Positions 53,445-62,707 of a stretch of DNA of 64,000 bases are shown here, piece by piece. Below the pieces are notes generated by a model that was given only the letters and a program-made list of their open reading frames with translations, had not been told where the DNA came from and ran no database searches. Both the position numbers and the translations under genes were made by a program. The first letter of the stretch is position 1. Each line of letters opens with the position of its first letter. The stretch spans positions 1 through 64,000 of the forward strand of contig NZ_JBJGXI010000002.1 in the NCBI RefSeq assembly GCF_045635475.1. The letters are read 5' to 3'. The stretch comes from JBJGXI01 sp045635475. Its GTDB lineage: Bacteria; Bacillota; Bacilli; Bacillales; Amphibacillaceae.

Positions 53445-54352
53445 CTCATTTTTGTTAAATCGTTAAGTGCATCTGCAAAAACTTTTGGTGGGTCTGCTTG
53501 AAAGCTTAGCCACTCACTTGTTTGTGGATGTTCAAAGCCTAATACTGATGCATGTAGAGCTTGTCCGTCTAATTCTAGTGTCTTTCTTGGACCGTACTTA
53601 GGATCGCCCGCTAACGGATGACCAATGTACTGCATATGAACACGAATTTGGTGTGTTCTGCCTGTTTCTAATTTACATTCTATAAAGGTAAAGTTCTGGA
53701 ACCGATCAATCACTTCAAAGTGGGTAACGGCATCCTTCCCGTCATCTACAACAGCCATTTTTTGCCTATCCTTAGGATCACGACCAATAGGAGCTTCAAT
53801 CGTACCATATTCATGACTGATTTCGCCGTGGACAATTGCCATGTATTTTCTTTCTACATGCTTATCTTTTAGTTGCTCAGCAAGCGATATATGTGCCAGG
53901 TCATTTTTGGCTACGACTAACAAGCCACTTGTATCCTTATCAATTCGGTGAACAATACCTGGACGAAGCACCCCATTTATTCCGGATAAATCCTGACAAT
54001 GATAAAGAAGCGCATTTACTAATGTGCCACTTGCATGTCCTGCTGATGGGTGGACAACCATCCCTCTAGGCTTATTCACAACTAATAAATCTTTATCCTC
54101 ATAGACAATTTCCAATGGGATGTCTTCGGCTACTACATCAAGTTCTTTAACTTCAGGTATTTCCCAAGCAATATCATCACCTGCTTGGCATTTATAATTG
54201 TTTTTAATTGGCGATCCATTTACTGTTACATGGTCTTCTTTTATCCATGCCTGAATTTGCGACCTTGACGTATCTGTATCTACTTTAGATAATAGCTTAT
54301 CAATTCTTAAGCCTTGTTCATCTTGCTCTACGGTATGACGATGCTCCGTCAT
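53441..54352 (-). CDS. rluD: RluD-family 23S rRNA pseudouridine synthase (YlyB)
   Basis: Converts uridines of 23S rRNA to pseudouridine; the specific positions cannot be read from sequence. The 303-aa protein has an N-terminal S4 RNA-binding domain (about 12-75: RIDKLLSKVDTDTSRSQIQAWIKEDHVTVNG) and the catalytic domain with GIVHRIDKDTSGLLVVAKND (about 130-150, catalytic Asp in HRIDKDTSG) and ETGRTHQIRVHM. It overlaps lspA by 4 bases. Confidence 0.95.
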   Translation of the reverse strand: MTEHRHTVEQDEQGLRIDKLLSKVDTDTSRSQIQAWIKEDHVTVNGSPIKNNYKCQAGDDIAWEIPEVKELDVVAEDIPLEIVYEDKDLLVVNKPRGMVVHPSAGHASGTLVNALLYHCQDLSGINGVLRPGIVHRIDKDTSGLLVVAKNDLAHISLAEQLKDKHVERKYMAIVHGEISHEYGTIEAPIGRDPKDRQKMAVVDDGKDAVTHFEVIDRFQNFTFIECKLETGRTHQIRVHMQYIGHPLAGDPKYGPRKTLELDGQALHASVLGFEHPQTSEWLSFQADPPKVFADALNDLTKMS

Positions 54353-54813
54353 GTATTTAATCTTCCTTTCTTTTTATCCTCATTAAATGTTGCAATCACT
54401 ACGAGAATGACACCTATACATAGTGCGGAATCCGCTACATTGAAAATTGGAAAATCATAGTTTCCAATATACACATCGAGAAAATCAACAACATGCTTGC
54501 GGAATACTCGGTCGATAAAATTGCCGATTGCTCCACCAAGAATAAGTGCGAGTGACCAGCCCATTAACTTGCTGTCTTTTGCATAAGTTTTCATATAGTA
54601 GATCACAACACCAATAACAATAACTGTAATAACATAGAAAAAGCCCATTCTACCAGCTAGTATTCCCCATGCTGCACCAGTATTACGGTGCGATGTTATG
54701 TAAAATAAATTTTCAATGACAGGAATAGAATCTCCTAGTTCCATTGACTTTACAATCCACCATTTCGATAGTTGATCCAGAGCCACTACTATAATTGCAA
54801 TTATATAATACAC
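54349..54813 (-). CDS. lspA: Prolipoprotein signal peptidase (signal peptidase II)
   Basis: Membrane aspartyl protease that cleaves signal peptides of diacylated prolipoproteins. The 154-aa protein has four hydrophobic helices and both catalytic aspartate motifs: GGAIGNFIDRVF (about 104-115) and FPIFNVADSALCIGV (about 125-139). It begins with GTG after GGGGGAATACAG. Upstream lies family B element B2 rather than ylyA. Confidence 0.96.
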   Translation of the reverse strand: MYYIIAIIVVALDQLSKWWIVKSMELGDSIPVIENLFYITSHRNTGAAWGILAGRMGFFYVITVIVIGVVIYYMKTYAKDSKLMGWSLALILGGAIGNFIDRVFRKHVVDFLDVYIGNYDFPIFNVADSALCIGVILVVIATFNEDKKKGRLNT

Positions 54814-54891
54814 CTGTATTCCCCCGTTCTTTGAACATAACCAACCTATTTGATTTTATCACAAAAGTTAGCGTTAGAAAAAATTGTCGAT

Positions 54892-55223
54892 AATTTTTTT
54901 CTAAAGGCTGTTTTCTAAAAGATTGTTGTTAGTGCGCAAAATAGCTAAACTCCGTCGTAACGTAGTGCTCGTGATTTCCGCTCCAGGCACCCGACGTAAG
55001 GAGCAATCCAGCTAACAGCGGAGGAAATGCCCTTCGACTCCTGCGGGACTAGCGGCGTAAGTGAGACCCCGCAGCGCGAAGGCGCGAGGAGGCTCACTAG
55101 CCCCCCGCGGAAAGCGAAGGGCATTTCCGGAGCAGGTCAAGCACTCGCCAAACTACCACGGAGTTTACTTCAAATATGACATAAAAAGCAACAAACTCTA
55201 AGAAAAGACCTTTCTAAAAAATT
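54892..55223. repeat. Family B MITE-like palindromic element, copy B2 (most complete)
   Basis: A 332-bp element between lspA and ileS, bounded by long imperfect terminal inverted repeats: left TTTTCTAAAAGATTGTTG (54911-54928) mirrors right CAACAAACTCTAAGAAAAG (55190-55208). The mirror continues inward through TGCGC and AGCTA to the GTCGTAACG motif. The central stem arms are AAATGCCCTTC (55025-55035) and GAAGGGCATTT (55116-55126), around a GTGAG..CTCAC hairpin. No ORF. Confidence 0.85.
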
Positions 55224-55255
55224 CAACTATCCCAAATCACATGAGATAGTTGAAT
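55216..55255 (-). terminator. Terminator of ileS
   Basis: Minus-strand ATTCAACTATC/GATAGTTGAAT stem followed by TTTTTTAG, 12 bases after the ileS stop codon. The right end of B2 abuts or overlaps its T-run. Confidence 0.85.
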
Positions 55256-55266
55256 AAAGTAGCTAT

Positions 55267-58026
55267 TTATTCGACGTGAGCATAATGTTCTTTAACAACG
55301 TCCGCACATCGCGTACATAATTCAGGATAGTCCTTGTCTTCTCCGACTGTATCAGAAGAAATCCAACAACGTTCACATTTTTCACCAGTATGCTTTTCTA
55401 CAGCAACATAAAGATAATCATATTCTTTCGCATTCGCTTTATCGCCTGTAAGCTCAACACTAGAAACAATTAATAATTGATTCAAATATTCAATACTTGA
55501 TAACAATTCTTTTGTTTTTTCGTCTTTTGCTGTTAATTGGATACTCGCTTCTAACGATTTCCCAATAATTTTTTCACTTCTAGCTTCTTCCAAAGCTTTT
55601 AGGATATCATCACGTACATCCATGAAGTGTTCCCATTTTTCTAGAAGTGCTTCTCGCCCGGCAATTTCCTTTGGTTCTGGCATGTCGGTAAGTTGAGCAC
55701 TTGACTCTTTAACACCAGGAACATAAGCCCATACTTCGTCTGCTGTATGAGAAAGAATTGGCGATAGAAGTTTAACTAATGACGTAACGATTTCATAATA
55801 AACTGTTTGAATACTACGTCTACGCTCGTGATCTGCTCCTTCAATGTAAACAACATCTTTCGCAAAATCCAAATAGAACGAGCTCAGTTCAATCGCACAG
55901 AAATTATGGATGCTATGATAAACTGTTGAGAAATCATAGCTATCATATGCATGACGCACTTTCTTAATTAATTCTTGAAGTTTTACTAGCATATAACGGT
56001 CAACCTCTTGGAGATTTTCTTCCGCAACTTGATTTTTGCTCGGATCAAAGTCGTGCAAGTTTCCAAGGATGAACCGGAACGTATTTCTAATTTTACGATA
56101 ACCTTCAGAAGTTTGTTTAATAATATCATCCGAAATTCTTACATCAGCTTGATAATCAACAGAAGCTACCCATAATCGTAGGATATCTGCGCCATACTGT
56201 TTCATAATTTTCGAAGGGACAACAACGTTACCAACAGACTTACTCATTTTGCGACCTTTACCGTCTAACGCGAATCCATGACTAATGATTGATTTGTACG
56301 GTGATTTACCCGTAACTGCTACACCAGTAGAAATAGATGAATTGAACCAACCGCGGTATTGGTCTGAACCTTCTAAATACACATCAGCAGGTCTTTGTAA
56401 CTCAGGACGACCTTCTAACACACCTTGATGTGAAGAACCTGAATCAAACCATACGTCCATAATGTCGGTTTCTTTCGTAAATTCACCATTAGGACTATGT
56501 TCAGAAGTGAATCCTTCTGGAAGTAAATCTTTTGCTTCCCATTCAAACCACACATTAGAACCATGCTCACGGAACAAATCAGATACATGTGCAATCGTCT
56601 CTTCTGTAATGATTGGCGTTCTGTCTTCCCCGTAGAATACAGGAATTGGTACGCCCCATGTACGCTGACGAGAGATACACCAGTCTTCGCGGTCTCTTAC
56701 CATGTTATACAGTCGGGTCTCGCCCCACTCTGGATACCAGTTTACACGTTTGATTTCATTTAAGATATCATCTCTGAAATCTTTAATGGAAGCAAACCAC
56801 TGATTAGTAGCACGGAAAATGGTAGGCTTTTTCGTTCTCCAATCGTGTGGGTATGAGTGAGTAATAAAGTCTAGTTTAAGCAAAGCGCCGACTTCTTCTA
56901 GTTTTTCACCGACTTGTTTGTTGGCAACGTCATAAAAGATTCCTTCAAAACCAGGTGCTTCATCCGTGAAATAACCTTTTTCATCGATTGGACATAATAC
57001 ATCCAAACCGTACTCTTTACCAACGAAAAAGTCATCTTCCCCGTGACCTGGAGCAGTGTGCACTAACCCCGTACCACTCTCTGTCGTTACATGATCACCT
57101 AAAATAACTAGTGAGTCACGATCATAGATTGGATGTTTTGCAACAACACGCTCTGCCTCTTTACCTTTGAATGTTTTTGTTACTTCTGGATTAGACCATT
57201 CTAGCTTTTCTGAAACAGCTTGTAACATATCATGCGCAATAATATATTTGACACCATCCACTTTTACTACAGCATATTCTAAATCTGGATGAAGGCTGAT
57301 CGCTAAGTTTGCAGGAATCGTCCACGGTGTAGTAGTCCAGATGATAAACTTCTCATCTCCAGCTAATAGATCTTTTCCGTCCTTAACATCAAAAGCTACA
57401 TAAATCGATGGCGAACGTTTATCTTGATACTCAATTTCAGCCTCTGCTAGTGCAGATTCTGATGAAGGAGACCAATATACTGGCTTCAAGCCTTTGTAGA
57501 TATAGCCTTTCTTAGCCATTTCACCAAACACTTTAATCTGTTCTGCTTCATAATCTTTTGTTAACGTAATATAAGGGTTTTCCCAATCTCCTCTTACACC
57601 AAGCTGTTTAAATTGGGTGCGTTGATTATCAACCTGCTGCAAAGCATATTCCGCACACTTTTGTCTGAATTCTGCGATGGACATCTTTTTGCGATCAACT
57701 TTTTTCTTGGCAAGTGCCGATTCAATTGGTAAACCGTGCGTGTCCCAGCCTGGCACATATGGAGCATGAAATCCAGACATTGATTTATAACGTACGATAA
57801 AATCTTTTAAAACTTTATTCAACGCATGACCCATATGAAGATCACCGTTTGCATATGGTGGTCCATCATGTAATACGAATAATGGGCGATCTTCTGTTCG
57901 TTTTTGTACTTGTTCATAAATTTTAGCTTGATCCCATTCTTCTTGCATTTTCGGCTCTTTATTCGGTAGATTTCCTCGCATCGGAAAATCGGTTTGTGGC
58001 ATTAATAACGTTTGTTTGTAATCCAT
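55267..58026 (-). CDS. ileS: Isoleucyl-tRNA synthetase
   Basis: Charges tRNA-Ile. The 919-aa class I enzyme has the HIGH-type motif GPPYANGDLHMGHALN (about 54-69), the editing domain (about 200-400), KMSKS in DGKGRKMSKSVGNVV (about 590-604), an anticodon-binding region and a C-terminal zinc site CERCW..CTRC. It is the bacterial type with this zinc finger. It is controlled by the upstream T-box. Confidence 0.98.
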   Translation of the reverse strand: MDYKQTLLMPQTDFPMRGNLPNKEPKMQEEWDQAKIYEQVQKRTEDRPLFVLHDGPPYANGDLHMGHALNKVLKDFIVRYKSMSGFHAPYVPGWDTHGLPIESALAKKKVDRKKMSIAEFRQKCAEYALQQVDNQRTQFKQLGVRGDWENPYITLTKDYEAEQIKVFGEMAKKGYIYKGLKPVYWSPSSESALAEAEIEYQDKRSPSIYVAFDVKDGKDLLAGDEKFIIWTTTPWTIPANLAISLHPDLEYAVVKVDGVKYIIAHDMLQAVSEKLEWSNPEVTKTFKGKEAERVVAKHPIYDRDSLVILGDHVTTESGTGLVHTAPGHGEDDFFVGKEYGLDVLCPIDEKGYFTDEAPGFEGIFYDVANKQVGEKLEEVGALLKLDFITHSYPHDWRTKKPTIFRATNQWFASIKDFRDDILNEIKRVNWYPEWGETRLYNMVRDREDWCISRQRTWGVPIPVFYGEDRTPIITEETIAHVSDLFREHGSNVWFEWEAKDLLPEGFTSEHSPNGEFTKETDIMDVWFDSGSSHQGVLEGRPELQRPADVYLEGSDQYRGWFNSSISTGVAVTGKSPYKSIISHGFALDGKGRKMSKSVGNVVVPSKIMKQYGADILRLWVASVDYQADVRISDDIIKQTSEGYRKIRNTFRFILGNLHDFDPSKNQVAEENLQEVDRYMLVKLQELIKKVRHAYDSYDFSTVYHSIHNFCAIELSSFYLDFAKDVVYIEGADHERRRSIQTVYYEIVTSLVKLLSPILSHTADEVWAYVPGVKESSAQLTDMPEPKEIAGREALLEKWEHFMDVRDDILKALEEARSEKIIGKSLEASIQLTAKDEKTKELLSSIEYLNQLLIVSSVELTGDKANAKEYDYLYVAVEKHTGEKCERCWISSDTVGEDKDYPELCTRCADVVKEHYAHVE

Positions 58027-58066
58027 TTATAGCTCCTCCTTAAAATCCTAATTCTAAAAAACAACA

Positions 58067-58330
58067 AAAAGAGCCCTTATCATCCCAAAGGGACGAGAAG
58101 GACTCGCGGTACCACCCTTATAAACTTATCTACAAATTACCTATATAAGTTCACTCGAATTCGTAACGTGAATGATACGTCTATTTCTACTCAACCTTGT
58201 TTTCGAACTAGATACTCCTGGGTGATCTTCTAAAAGTAGCCTGTATCGAGCTTCCACCATCCTCGACTCGCTAACACAGATACATAGCTTTTATACTATC
58301 CCAATCGCTGTATTTATTAATATTCTATTC
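58067..58330 (-). promoter_or_regulatory. Ile T-box riboswitch of ileS
   Basis: The minus-strand leader holds the T-box core AAGGGTGGTACCGCGAG (58102-58119) and the terminator stem GAGTCCTTCTCGTCCC/GGATGATAAGGGCTC followed by T5 (58067-58104). Upstream, Stem I is read from about 58330; an ATC triplet in GAAGATCACC (58224-58226) is in place to be the isoleucine specifier. Uncharged tRNA-Ile would permit read-through into ileS. Confidence 0.95.
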
Positions 58331-58377
58331 TTCACTAATTTTCTAGCGCTATAATTCATTAAACTATCTGTTAATGA

Positions 58378-58406
58378 ATTATATGTAAAACTTATACAAA
58401 CGTCAA
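58378..58406 (-). promoter_or_regulatory. Sigma-A promoter of the ileS T-box transcript
   Basis: TTGACG (58401-58406), 17-bp spacer, TATAAT (58378-58383) on the minus strand, upstream of Stem I. The -35 box overlaps the end of the region before divIVA's stop (58410). Confidence 0.85.
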
Positions 58407-58409
58407 GAT

Positions 58410-58925
58410 TTAATAATTATTTTCGTATTGTTCACGCTTATAATCGTCACGCTTTTCCACATCAGTATCAAACAAGCCATCCCAATCATCATTCTCAATC
58501 AAGTCAAGCTGCGCCTCTACTAACATCTTTAAACGTGTACGGAATACCTTTGCTTGCTTTTTCAGTTCTTCTACTTCAATCGAAATACGACGTGATTTAT
58601 GCAATGCTTCATTAATAATGCGGTCTGCATTTTTTTCTGCTTCTTTAATGATTAACTTTGATTCTTTGGTAGCATTTCCTTTAACTTCTTCTGCAGTTTC
58701 TTGAGCAACAAGAATCGATTTATTTAATGTTGCTTCAATATTTGTAAAATGGCCAAGCTTATCAGTAAGCTCCTCCACTTTGGATTGTAGTTCCTTCTTT
58801 TCGCGAATTGCGATTTCAAAATCTTTAATGACTTGATCAAGGAATTCGTTTACTTCATCTTCATCATAACCTCTAAATCCTCGGGTAAACTCTTTATTAT
58901 GAATATCTAACGGCGTTAATGGCAT
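58410..58925 (-). CDS. divIVA: Cell pole/septum protein DivIVA
   Basis: Curvature-sensing coiled-coil protein that recruits MinJ/MinD and, in sporulation, RacA to poles. The 171-aa protein starts MPLTPLDIHNKEFTRGFRGYDEDEVNEFLDQVIKDFE, the conserved lipid-binding N-domain, then coiled coil from about residue 30 to 145 and an acidic C-tail. It ends the ylm cluster and has GGAGGAGG upstream. Confidence 0.97.
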   Translation of the reverse strand: MPLTPLDIHNKEFTRGFRGYDEDEVNEFLDQVIKDFEIAIREKKELQSKVEELTDKLGHFTNIEATLNKSILVAQETAEEVKGNATKESKLIIKEAEKNADRIINEALHKSRRISIEVEELKKQAKVFRTRLKMLVEAQLDLIENDDWDGLFDTDVEKRDDYKREQYENNY

Positions 58926-59010
58926 ATCGACTACCTCCTCCTTATGAAGTCAAATTTCTACATTTCTGTTATTCCTTTTAATTCGACAAAAAATTTATTA
59001 TTCCTGCACA

Positions 59011-59784
59011 TTATTTTAGTTTCTTAAATGTTATTTTCCACTTATCTTTTTTTGAAAGACCATGAATTTCGGTTAATGCGCTACGACCTAGTCCGCGAAC
59101 CGATATTAAATCATCGACCTCTATTTGAAAGGCGGGATTTTCAATGATTTGAAAGTTCACTTTCACTAATCCCTTTTGTATATAATTTGCTGCTTGCTGT
59201 CTAGATATGCGATAAACTTCTTTTACAAAAACATCGAGGCGAAGCGAAGATATTGTCGTATCGTTACTTTCCCATGTTTCTTTTTTATCAAGTAAAGCAG
59301 ATAACGGCTGTTCTTTAAAACTAACTTTAGCATTTTTGATCGATGTTAAGTTCATTTCAACATAGGATTCAATTTCCGATGCAAGCACAATTTGGACGAT
59401 ACCATCGTCAACAATTAAATCGCCAAGCTTTTTACGTTTAATACCTAATGATAAAAATGCACCCAATACATCGGGATGTGTTAGTGTCACAAATTTATCG
59501 GGGAATTCCGCTTGAAGTAATGTAATGCTATAATCATCGGTTTCAATCTGTTCATAATACGGGGCAAGTATCGCTCTTTTTCGTTCTGCTTGCTCGTCTC
59601 CACCGTAAATGCTCCAGCTTAACTCATCATTGTTTCCAATTACACTCGCAAAAATTGCTTGCTCTCTTGGATGCAAAAAATCGCTAAGCTTTGGTTGATA
59701 TGTACGTTCCACTTCATCCTTCCAGGTTAACACCTGATCGATGAAAGGGTGTTCTTCCTTACGATAGTGCTGGTATAAATCCAT
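59011..59784 (-). CDS. ylmH: S4-domain RNA-binding protein YlmH (ribosome quality control)
   Basis: Cytosolic RNA-binding protein; in B. subtilis YlmH/RqcP2 binds stalled 50S subunits and assists RqcH in alanine tailing, which links it to rqcH in this window. The 257-aa protein has an N-terminal YlmH domain (LHPREQAIFASVI) and a C-terminal S4 domain (about 180-245: LRLDVFVKEVYRISRQQAANYIQKGLVKVN). Starts MDLYQHYRKEEHPFIDQV, after AGGTGATTAC. Confidence 0.94.
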   Translation of the reverse strand: MDLYQHYRKEEHPFIDQVLTWKDEVERTYQPKLSDFLHPREQAIFASVIGNNDELSWSIYGGDEQAERKRAILAPYYEQIETDDYSITLLQAEFPDKFVTLTHPDVLGAFLSLGIKRKKLGDLIVDDGIVQIVLASEIESYVEMNLTSIKNAKVSFKEQPLSALLDKKETWESNDTTISSLRLDVFVKEVYRISRQQAANYIQKGLVKVNFQIIENPAFQIEVDDLISVRGLGRSALTEIHGLSKKDKWKITFKKLK

Positions 59785-59817
59785 GTAATCACCTAGTGCC
59801 CTGTGTTATGTGTTATC

Positions 59818-60078
59818 CTAAAACATGCCATCCAATACATATAAACCTTCTGAAGCAAAATTTAATACTAAAATCGCTACAATTGGAGAAATGTCAATCA
59901 TACCAAGTGGCGGAATGATTTTTCGAAACGGTTCCAAATAAGGTTCACAAATTCTAGTAAGAAAACTGCCTATCGAAGATTCCCTTGCACCAGGGAACCA
60001 TGACATTAAAATATAAGCAATTAACGCAAATGAATATAATCTCAATGCTGTTCCTATAAGATCAAATAATAAATCCAT
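59818..60078 (-). CDS. ylmG: YggT family membrane protein YlmG
   Basis: Small integral membrane protein (86 aa) with two YggT-type hydrophobic segments (about residues 5-27 and 63-82) flanking RICEPYLEPFRKIIPPLG. Linked to division by genomic context next to sepF; precise role not established. 4 bp downstream of sepF. Confidence 0.93.
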   Translation of the reverse strand: MDLLFDLIGTALRLYSFALIAYILMSWFPGARESSIGSFLTRICEPYLEPFRKIIPPLGMIDISPIVAILVLNFASEGLYVLDGMF

Positions 60079-60082
60079 CTCA

Positions 60083-60508
60083 TTACCACCTTTGTTCTAA
60101 TTCTTCATTTTCTAATAAATCCGATATATTTCCTGACACATCAACGTTTTCTGGTGTGCACAGAAACGTGTGTGAACCTAATTTTTGAATATTTCCTGAA
60201 ACAGCATAAACCGTACCACTTAGAAAATCAACAATTCGTCGTGCCTCTTGATTGTCAAGCCTTTGTAGATTTATTACAACAGCTCTTCGGTTAACGATAT
60301 GATCCGCAATTTCTTGTACCTCGTTATATGTTTTAGGCTCACATAGAACAACTTTAGATTTGTTTTGTAGTGCATGTAAGCTGACAACATTTTTTCGCTC
60401 TTTTGGCTTAACCGTTGATTCTTCTGTTTCTTCAAATTGTTCCTCTGCGTATTCATACTCATCTTCTTCAAGTGAAAAAATAGTTTTTAATCTGTTTTTT
60501 ATACTCAT
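60083..60508 (-). CDS. sepF: Cell division protein SepF
   Basis: Membrane-anchoring FtsZ partner that shapes the septum. The 141-aa protein has the N-terminal amphipathic anchor MSIKNRLKTIFSL, an acidic linker (EEDEYEYAEEQFEETEES) and the C-terminal SepF ring-forming domain (about 50-130: VVLCEPKTYNEVQEIADHIVNRRAVVINLQRLD). The RBS GAGGTG lies 7 bases before the ATG. Confidence 0.95.
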   Translation of the reverse strand: MSIKNRLKTIFSLEEDEYEYAEEQFEETEESTVKPKERKNVVSLHALQNKSKVVLCEPKTYNEVQEIADHIVNRRAVVINLQRLDNQEARRIVDFLSGTVYAVSGNIQKLGSHTFLCTPENVDVSGNISDLLENEELEQRW

Positions 60509-60521
60509 CCATTATCACCTC

Positions 60522-61199
60522 TTATTGATTAGAACCAACTAAGCTAGAGCCGATTCTTACGTGTGTAGCACCTTCCTCAATCGCAATTGTAAAATCATTA
60601 CTCATACCCATAGAAAGAAAATCACATGGTGCGTGTGCCCACTGTTTAGCTGCAACTTCATCTCTTAATTGTTTAACCTTACGAAATGTATTTCTGATCG
60701 TTTGCTCTTCGTCCACTAATGGAGCCATTGTCATGATCCCAACAACTCGAATGTTTTCAAAGTTAGCCAGTGATTTAATAAAATCTACTGCATCTTCGAC
60801 TGCTAATCCATGCTTAGATTGTTCTCCGCTTGCATTAACTTGTACAAAGCAAGGAATCACTTTCGTTGCTCGTTTATTTATTTCCTTCGCTAGTGATTTT
60901 CGATCTAGCGAATGTAAGAAATCAATATCGTTAATCATATCCTTCACTTTTCTTGATTGTAATGATCCAATAAAGTGCCATTTAACATCATAACCTAATT
61001 TTTCATGTTTTTCTCGAAAACCTTCTAATCGATTTTCGGCTAAATTGTTAATACCAGCGTTGAGCAGTGCTTCAGCACGATCAATTGTAACATATTTGGT
61101 GACACCAATTATGGTGATATCTTCTGGATTACGATCTACCTTTTCGCATGCTTGTCTTATTTGTTCGCGAACTTCAGCTACATTCCCTAGTACATCCAA
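60522..61199 (-). CDS. ylmE: YggS/PLPBP-family pyridoxal phosphate homeostasis protein YlmE
   Basis: Single-domain PLP-binding protein that buffers PLP and affects amino/keto acid balance. The 225-aa protein has the Schiff-base Lys in ITIIGVTKYV (about residue 34), the FIGSLQSRKVK segment and MGMSNDFTIAIEEGATHVRIGSSLVG at the C-terminus. It starts with TTG after AGGAG, spacing 8. Standard position between ylmD and sepF. Confidence 0.94.
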   Translation of the reverse strand: MDVLGNVAEVREQIRQACEKVDRNPEDITIIGVTKYVTIDRAEALLNAGINNLAENRLEGFREKHEKLGYDVKWHFIGSLQSRKVKDMINDIDFLHSLDRKSLAKEINKRATKVIPCFVQVNASGEQSKHGLAVEDAVDFIKSLANFENIRVVGIMTMAPLVDEEQTIRNTFRKVKQLRDEVAAKQWAHAPCDFLSMGMSNDFTIAIEEGATHVRIGSSLVGSNQ

Positions 61200-61214
61200 A
61201 ACTTGTACTCCTTT

Positions 61215-62030
61215 CTAAGTTTGAGCAGACACTCCGATGAATCCTAGCATCCGCCCAGTTTTACCTTGATCTCTACGATGTGAGAAAAAAAGGTCTGGAT
61301 TTGAATATGTACAATATGATGTTATGTTAATATTTTCAGGCATTACGCCTGACTCCACTAATATACTGTAATTTAATTTTCTTAGATCTAGTAAGTAACG
61401 ACCGTTATCCTTCATCACAATGGAGTGTTTATGATATTGTTCAGGGATGTTGTCTATAACCTGGTCGTCCACTTCATACTTTGAGCCACTAATAGATGGG
61501 CCGACTACTACCTTCAAGTTCGAAGGAAGAACGGTTTGTTTTTCTAGTTCTTTCACCATATTAGCAGCCATTCCATTAACAGTCCCCCGCCAGCCAGCGT
61601 GTGCTATACCAATCCACTGACTAGTTGGATCTAGAAAATAAAGAGGAACACAATCTGCAAATAAAGAAGTAAGCAACAATCCTCGATCATTTGTAATTAA
61701 GCCATCATATCCTGATAGCGCATCTCCATGTTTAAAAGCGCCTTTACTTTTATGGCTGCTATTTACAACAGCAACATTCGTTTTGTGTACTTGCTCCCCC
61801 ATCATCCACTCATTTAAGGAATAACCAAGTATCTCTCCTAATATCTCACGGTTCTTGCGTACATTTTTTTTAATATCTGGTACATGAAACCCTAAATTGA
61901 AAGATGAAAATGGTTCATCACTTACGCCGCCTTGTCTTGTTGTTATACCAGCAACTAAACCATCGTTCTCTTCCATCCACTGATCGATTTTCAAAACAGA
62001 TTGATTCATTGATTGAAAGGGTTCTTTCAC
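61215..62030 (-). CDS. ylmD: Peptidoglycan editing factor / purine nucleosidase YlmD (PgeF)
   Basis: Multicopper-oxidase-like-fold family (formerly DUF152), reported in other bacteria to be a purine nucleoside phosphorylase/adenosine deaminase and a peptidoglycan-editing factor. The 271-aa protein has the metal site residues in EQVHKTNV (His), FADCVPLYF (Cys) and IGIAHAGWRGTV (His). It begins with GTG; GGAGGG lies 6-7 bases ahead. Its in vivo role in Bacillus division context is inference. Confidence 0.92.
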   Translation of the reverse strand: MKEPFQSMNQSVLKIDQWMEENDGLVAGITTRQGGVSDEPFSSFNLGFHVPDIKKNVRKNREILGEILGYSLNEWMMGEQVHKTNVAVVNSSHKSKGAFKHGDALSGYDGLITNDRGLLLTSLFADCVPLYFLDPTSQWIGIAHAGWRGTVNGMAANMVKELEKQTVLPSNLKVVVGPSISGSKYEVDDQVIDNIPEQYHKHSIVMKDNGRYLLDLRKLNYSILVESGVMPENINITSYCTYSNPDLFFSHRRDQGKTGRMLGFIGVSAQT

Positions 62031-62093
62031 AGTATACCCTCCTTGTTTTCACCATTTTACCACATTTTTTTGACTATTTCTTCTCTAAGCTTA

Positions 62094-62363
62094 TTAATCT
62101 GCATTATTTGCAGTATATAGTTTTGGTTGTTCTGCTTTTTTTACTAAAATAACATCAGATCCAATCGTTACAATGTTATCCCAAGGAATTAAAATCTCTT
62201 CTTCCTTACCAAATAGTCCCATCATTTTTCCTCTTGCACCTATTACCAATTGTAGAATCTTACCTTTATCCACATCTATTTCTAAATCTGTAATATTTCC
62301 AAGCTTCCTACCATCTTCCATCATAATTATCTCTTTTATTTGTAATTCTGTCAGTGTAATCAT
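62094..62363 (-). CDS. ylmC: PRC-barrel protein YlmC/YmxH family
   Basis: Sporulation-associated PRC-barrel protein of unknown biochemical role. The 89-aa product MITLTELQIKEIIMMEDGRKLGNITDLEIDVDKGKILQLVIGARG has a single PRC fold and ends GSDVILVKKAEQ. I chose the ATG at 62363 (GGTGGAAATA ahead); an in-frame GTG three codons upstream overlaps that site. It is the first gene of the ylm cluster downstream of sigG. Confidence 0.93.
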   Translation of the reverse strand: MITLTELQIKEIIMMEDGRKLGNITDLEIDVDKGKILQLVIGARGKMMGLFGKEEEILIPWDNIVTIGSDVILVKKAEQPKLYTANNAD

Positions 62364-62707
62364 TATTTCCACCTACCCTTTTTATATTACTATATGACCA
62401 GACAATAGGTTTCTTTCGTAATCAAGTGAAAATCAGAGTTTATTTTTAGAAAATCTTTTCTAACAGATTGTTGTTATTGCGCAAAAGAAGTAAAATGCGT
62501 CGTAACGTAGTGCTCGTGATTTCCGCTCCAGGCAGTCGCTTTTCGCTAGTTTAAAGCGTTTTTCTTTAAACGGGCACGGCTTCAGCTAACTCAGAAGCAA
62601 ATGTCTTCGATGGGACGAGTAATCGCAGTCCCAAAGAACGCTTCTCTAGTGGATCTTCAGCTCGCGCTATTCCCGCAGGACTTTGAATTAACTTCCCCGA
62701 ATTACAC

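Noticed and set aside
54814..54891. A ylyA-type gene between ileS and lspA
   Set aside because: No open frame with similarity to a DksA/TraR zinc-finger protein exists here; the gap is filled by element B2 and lspA upstream sequence.
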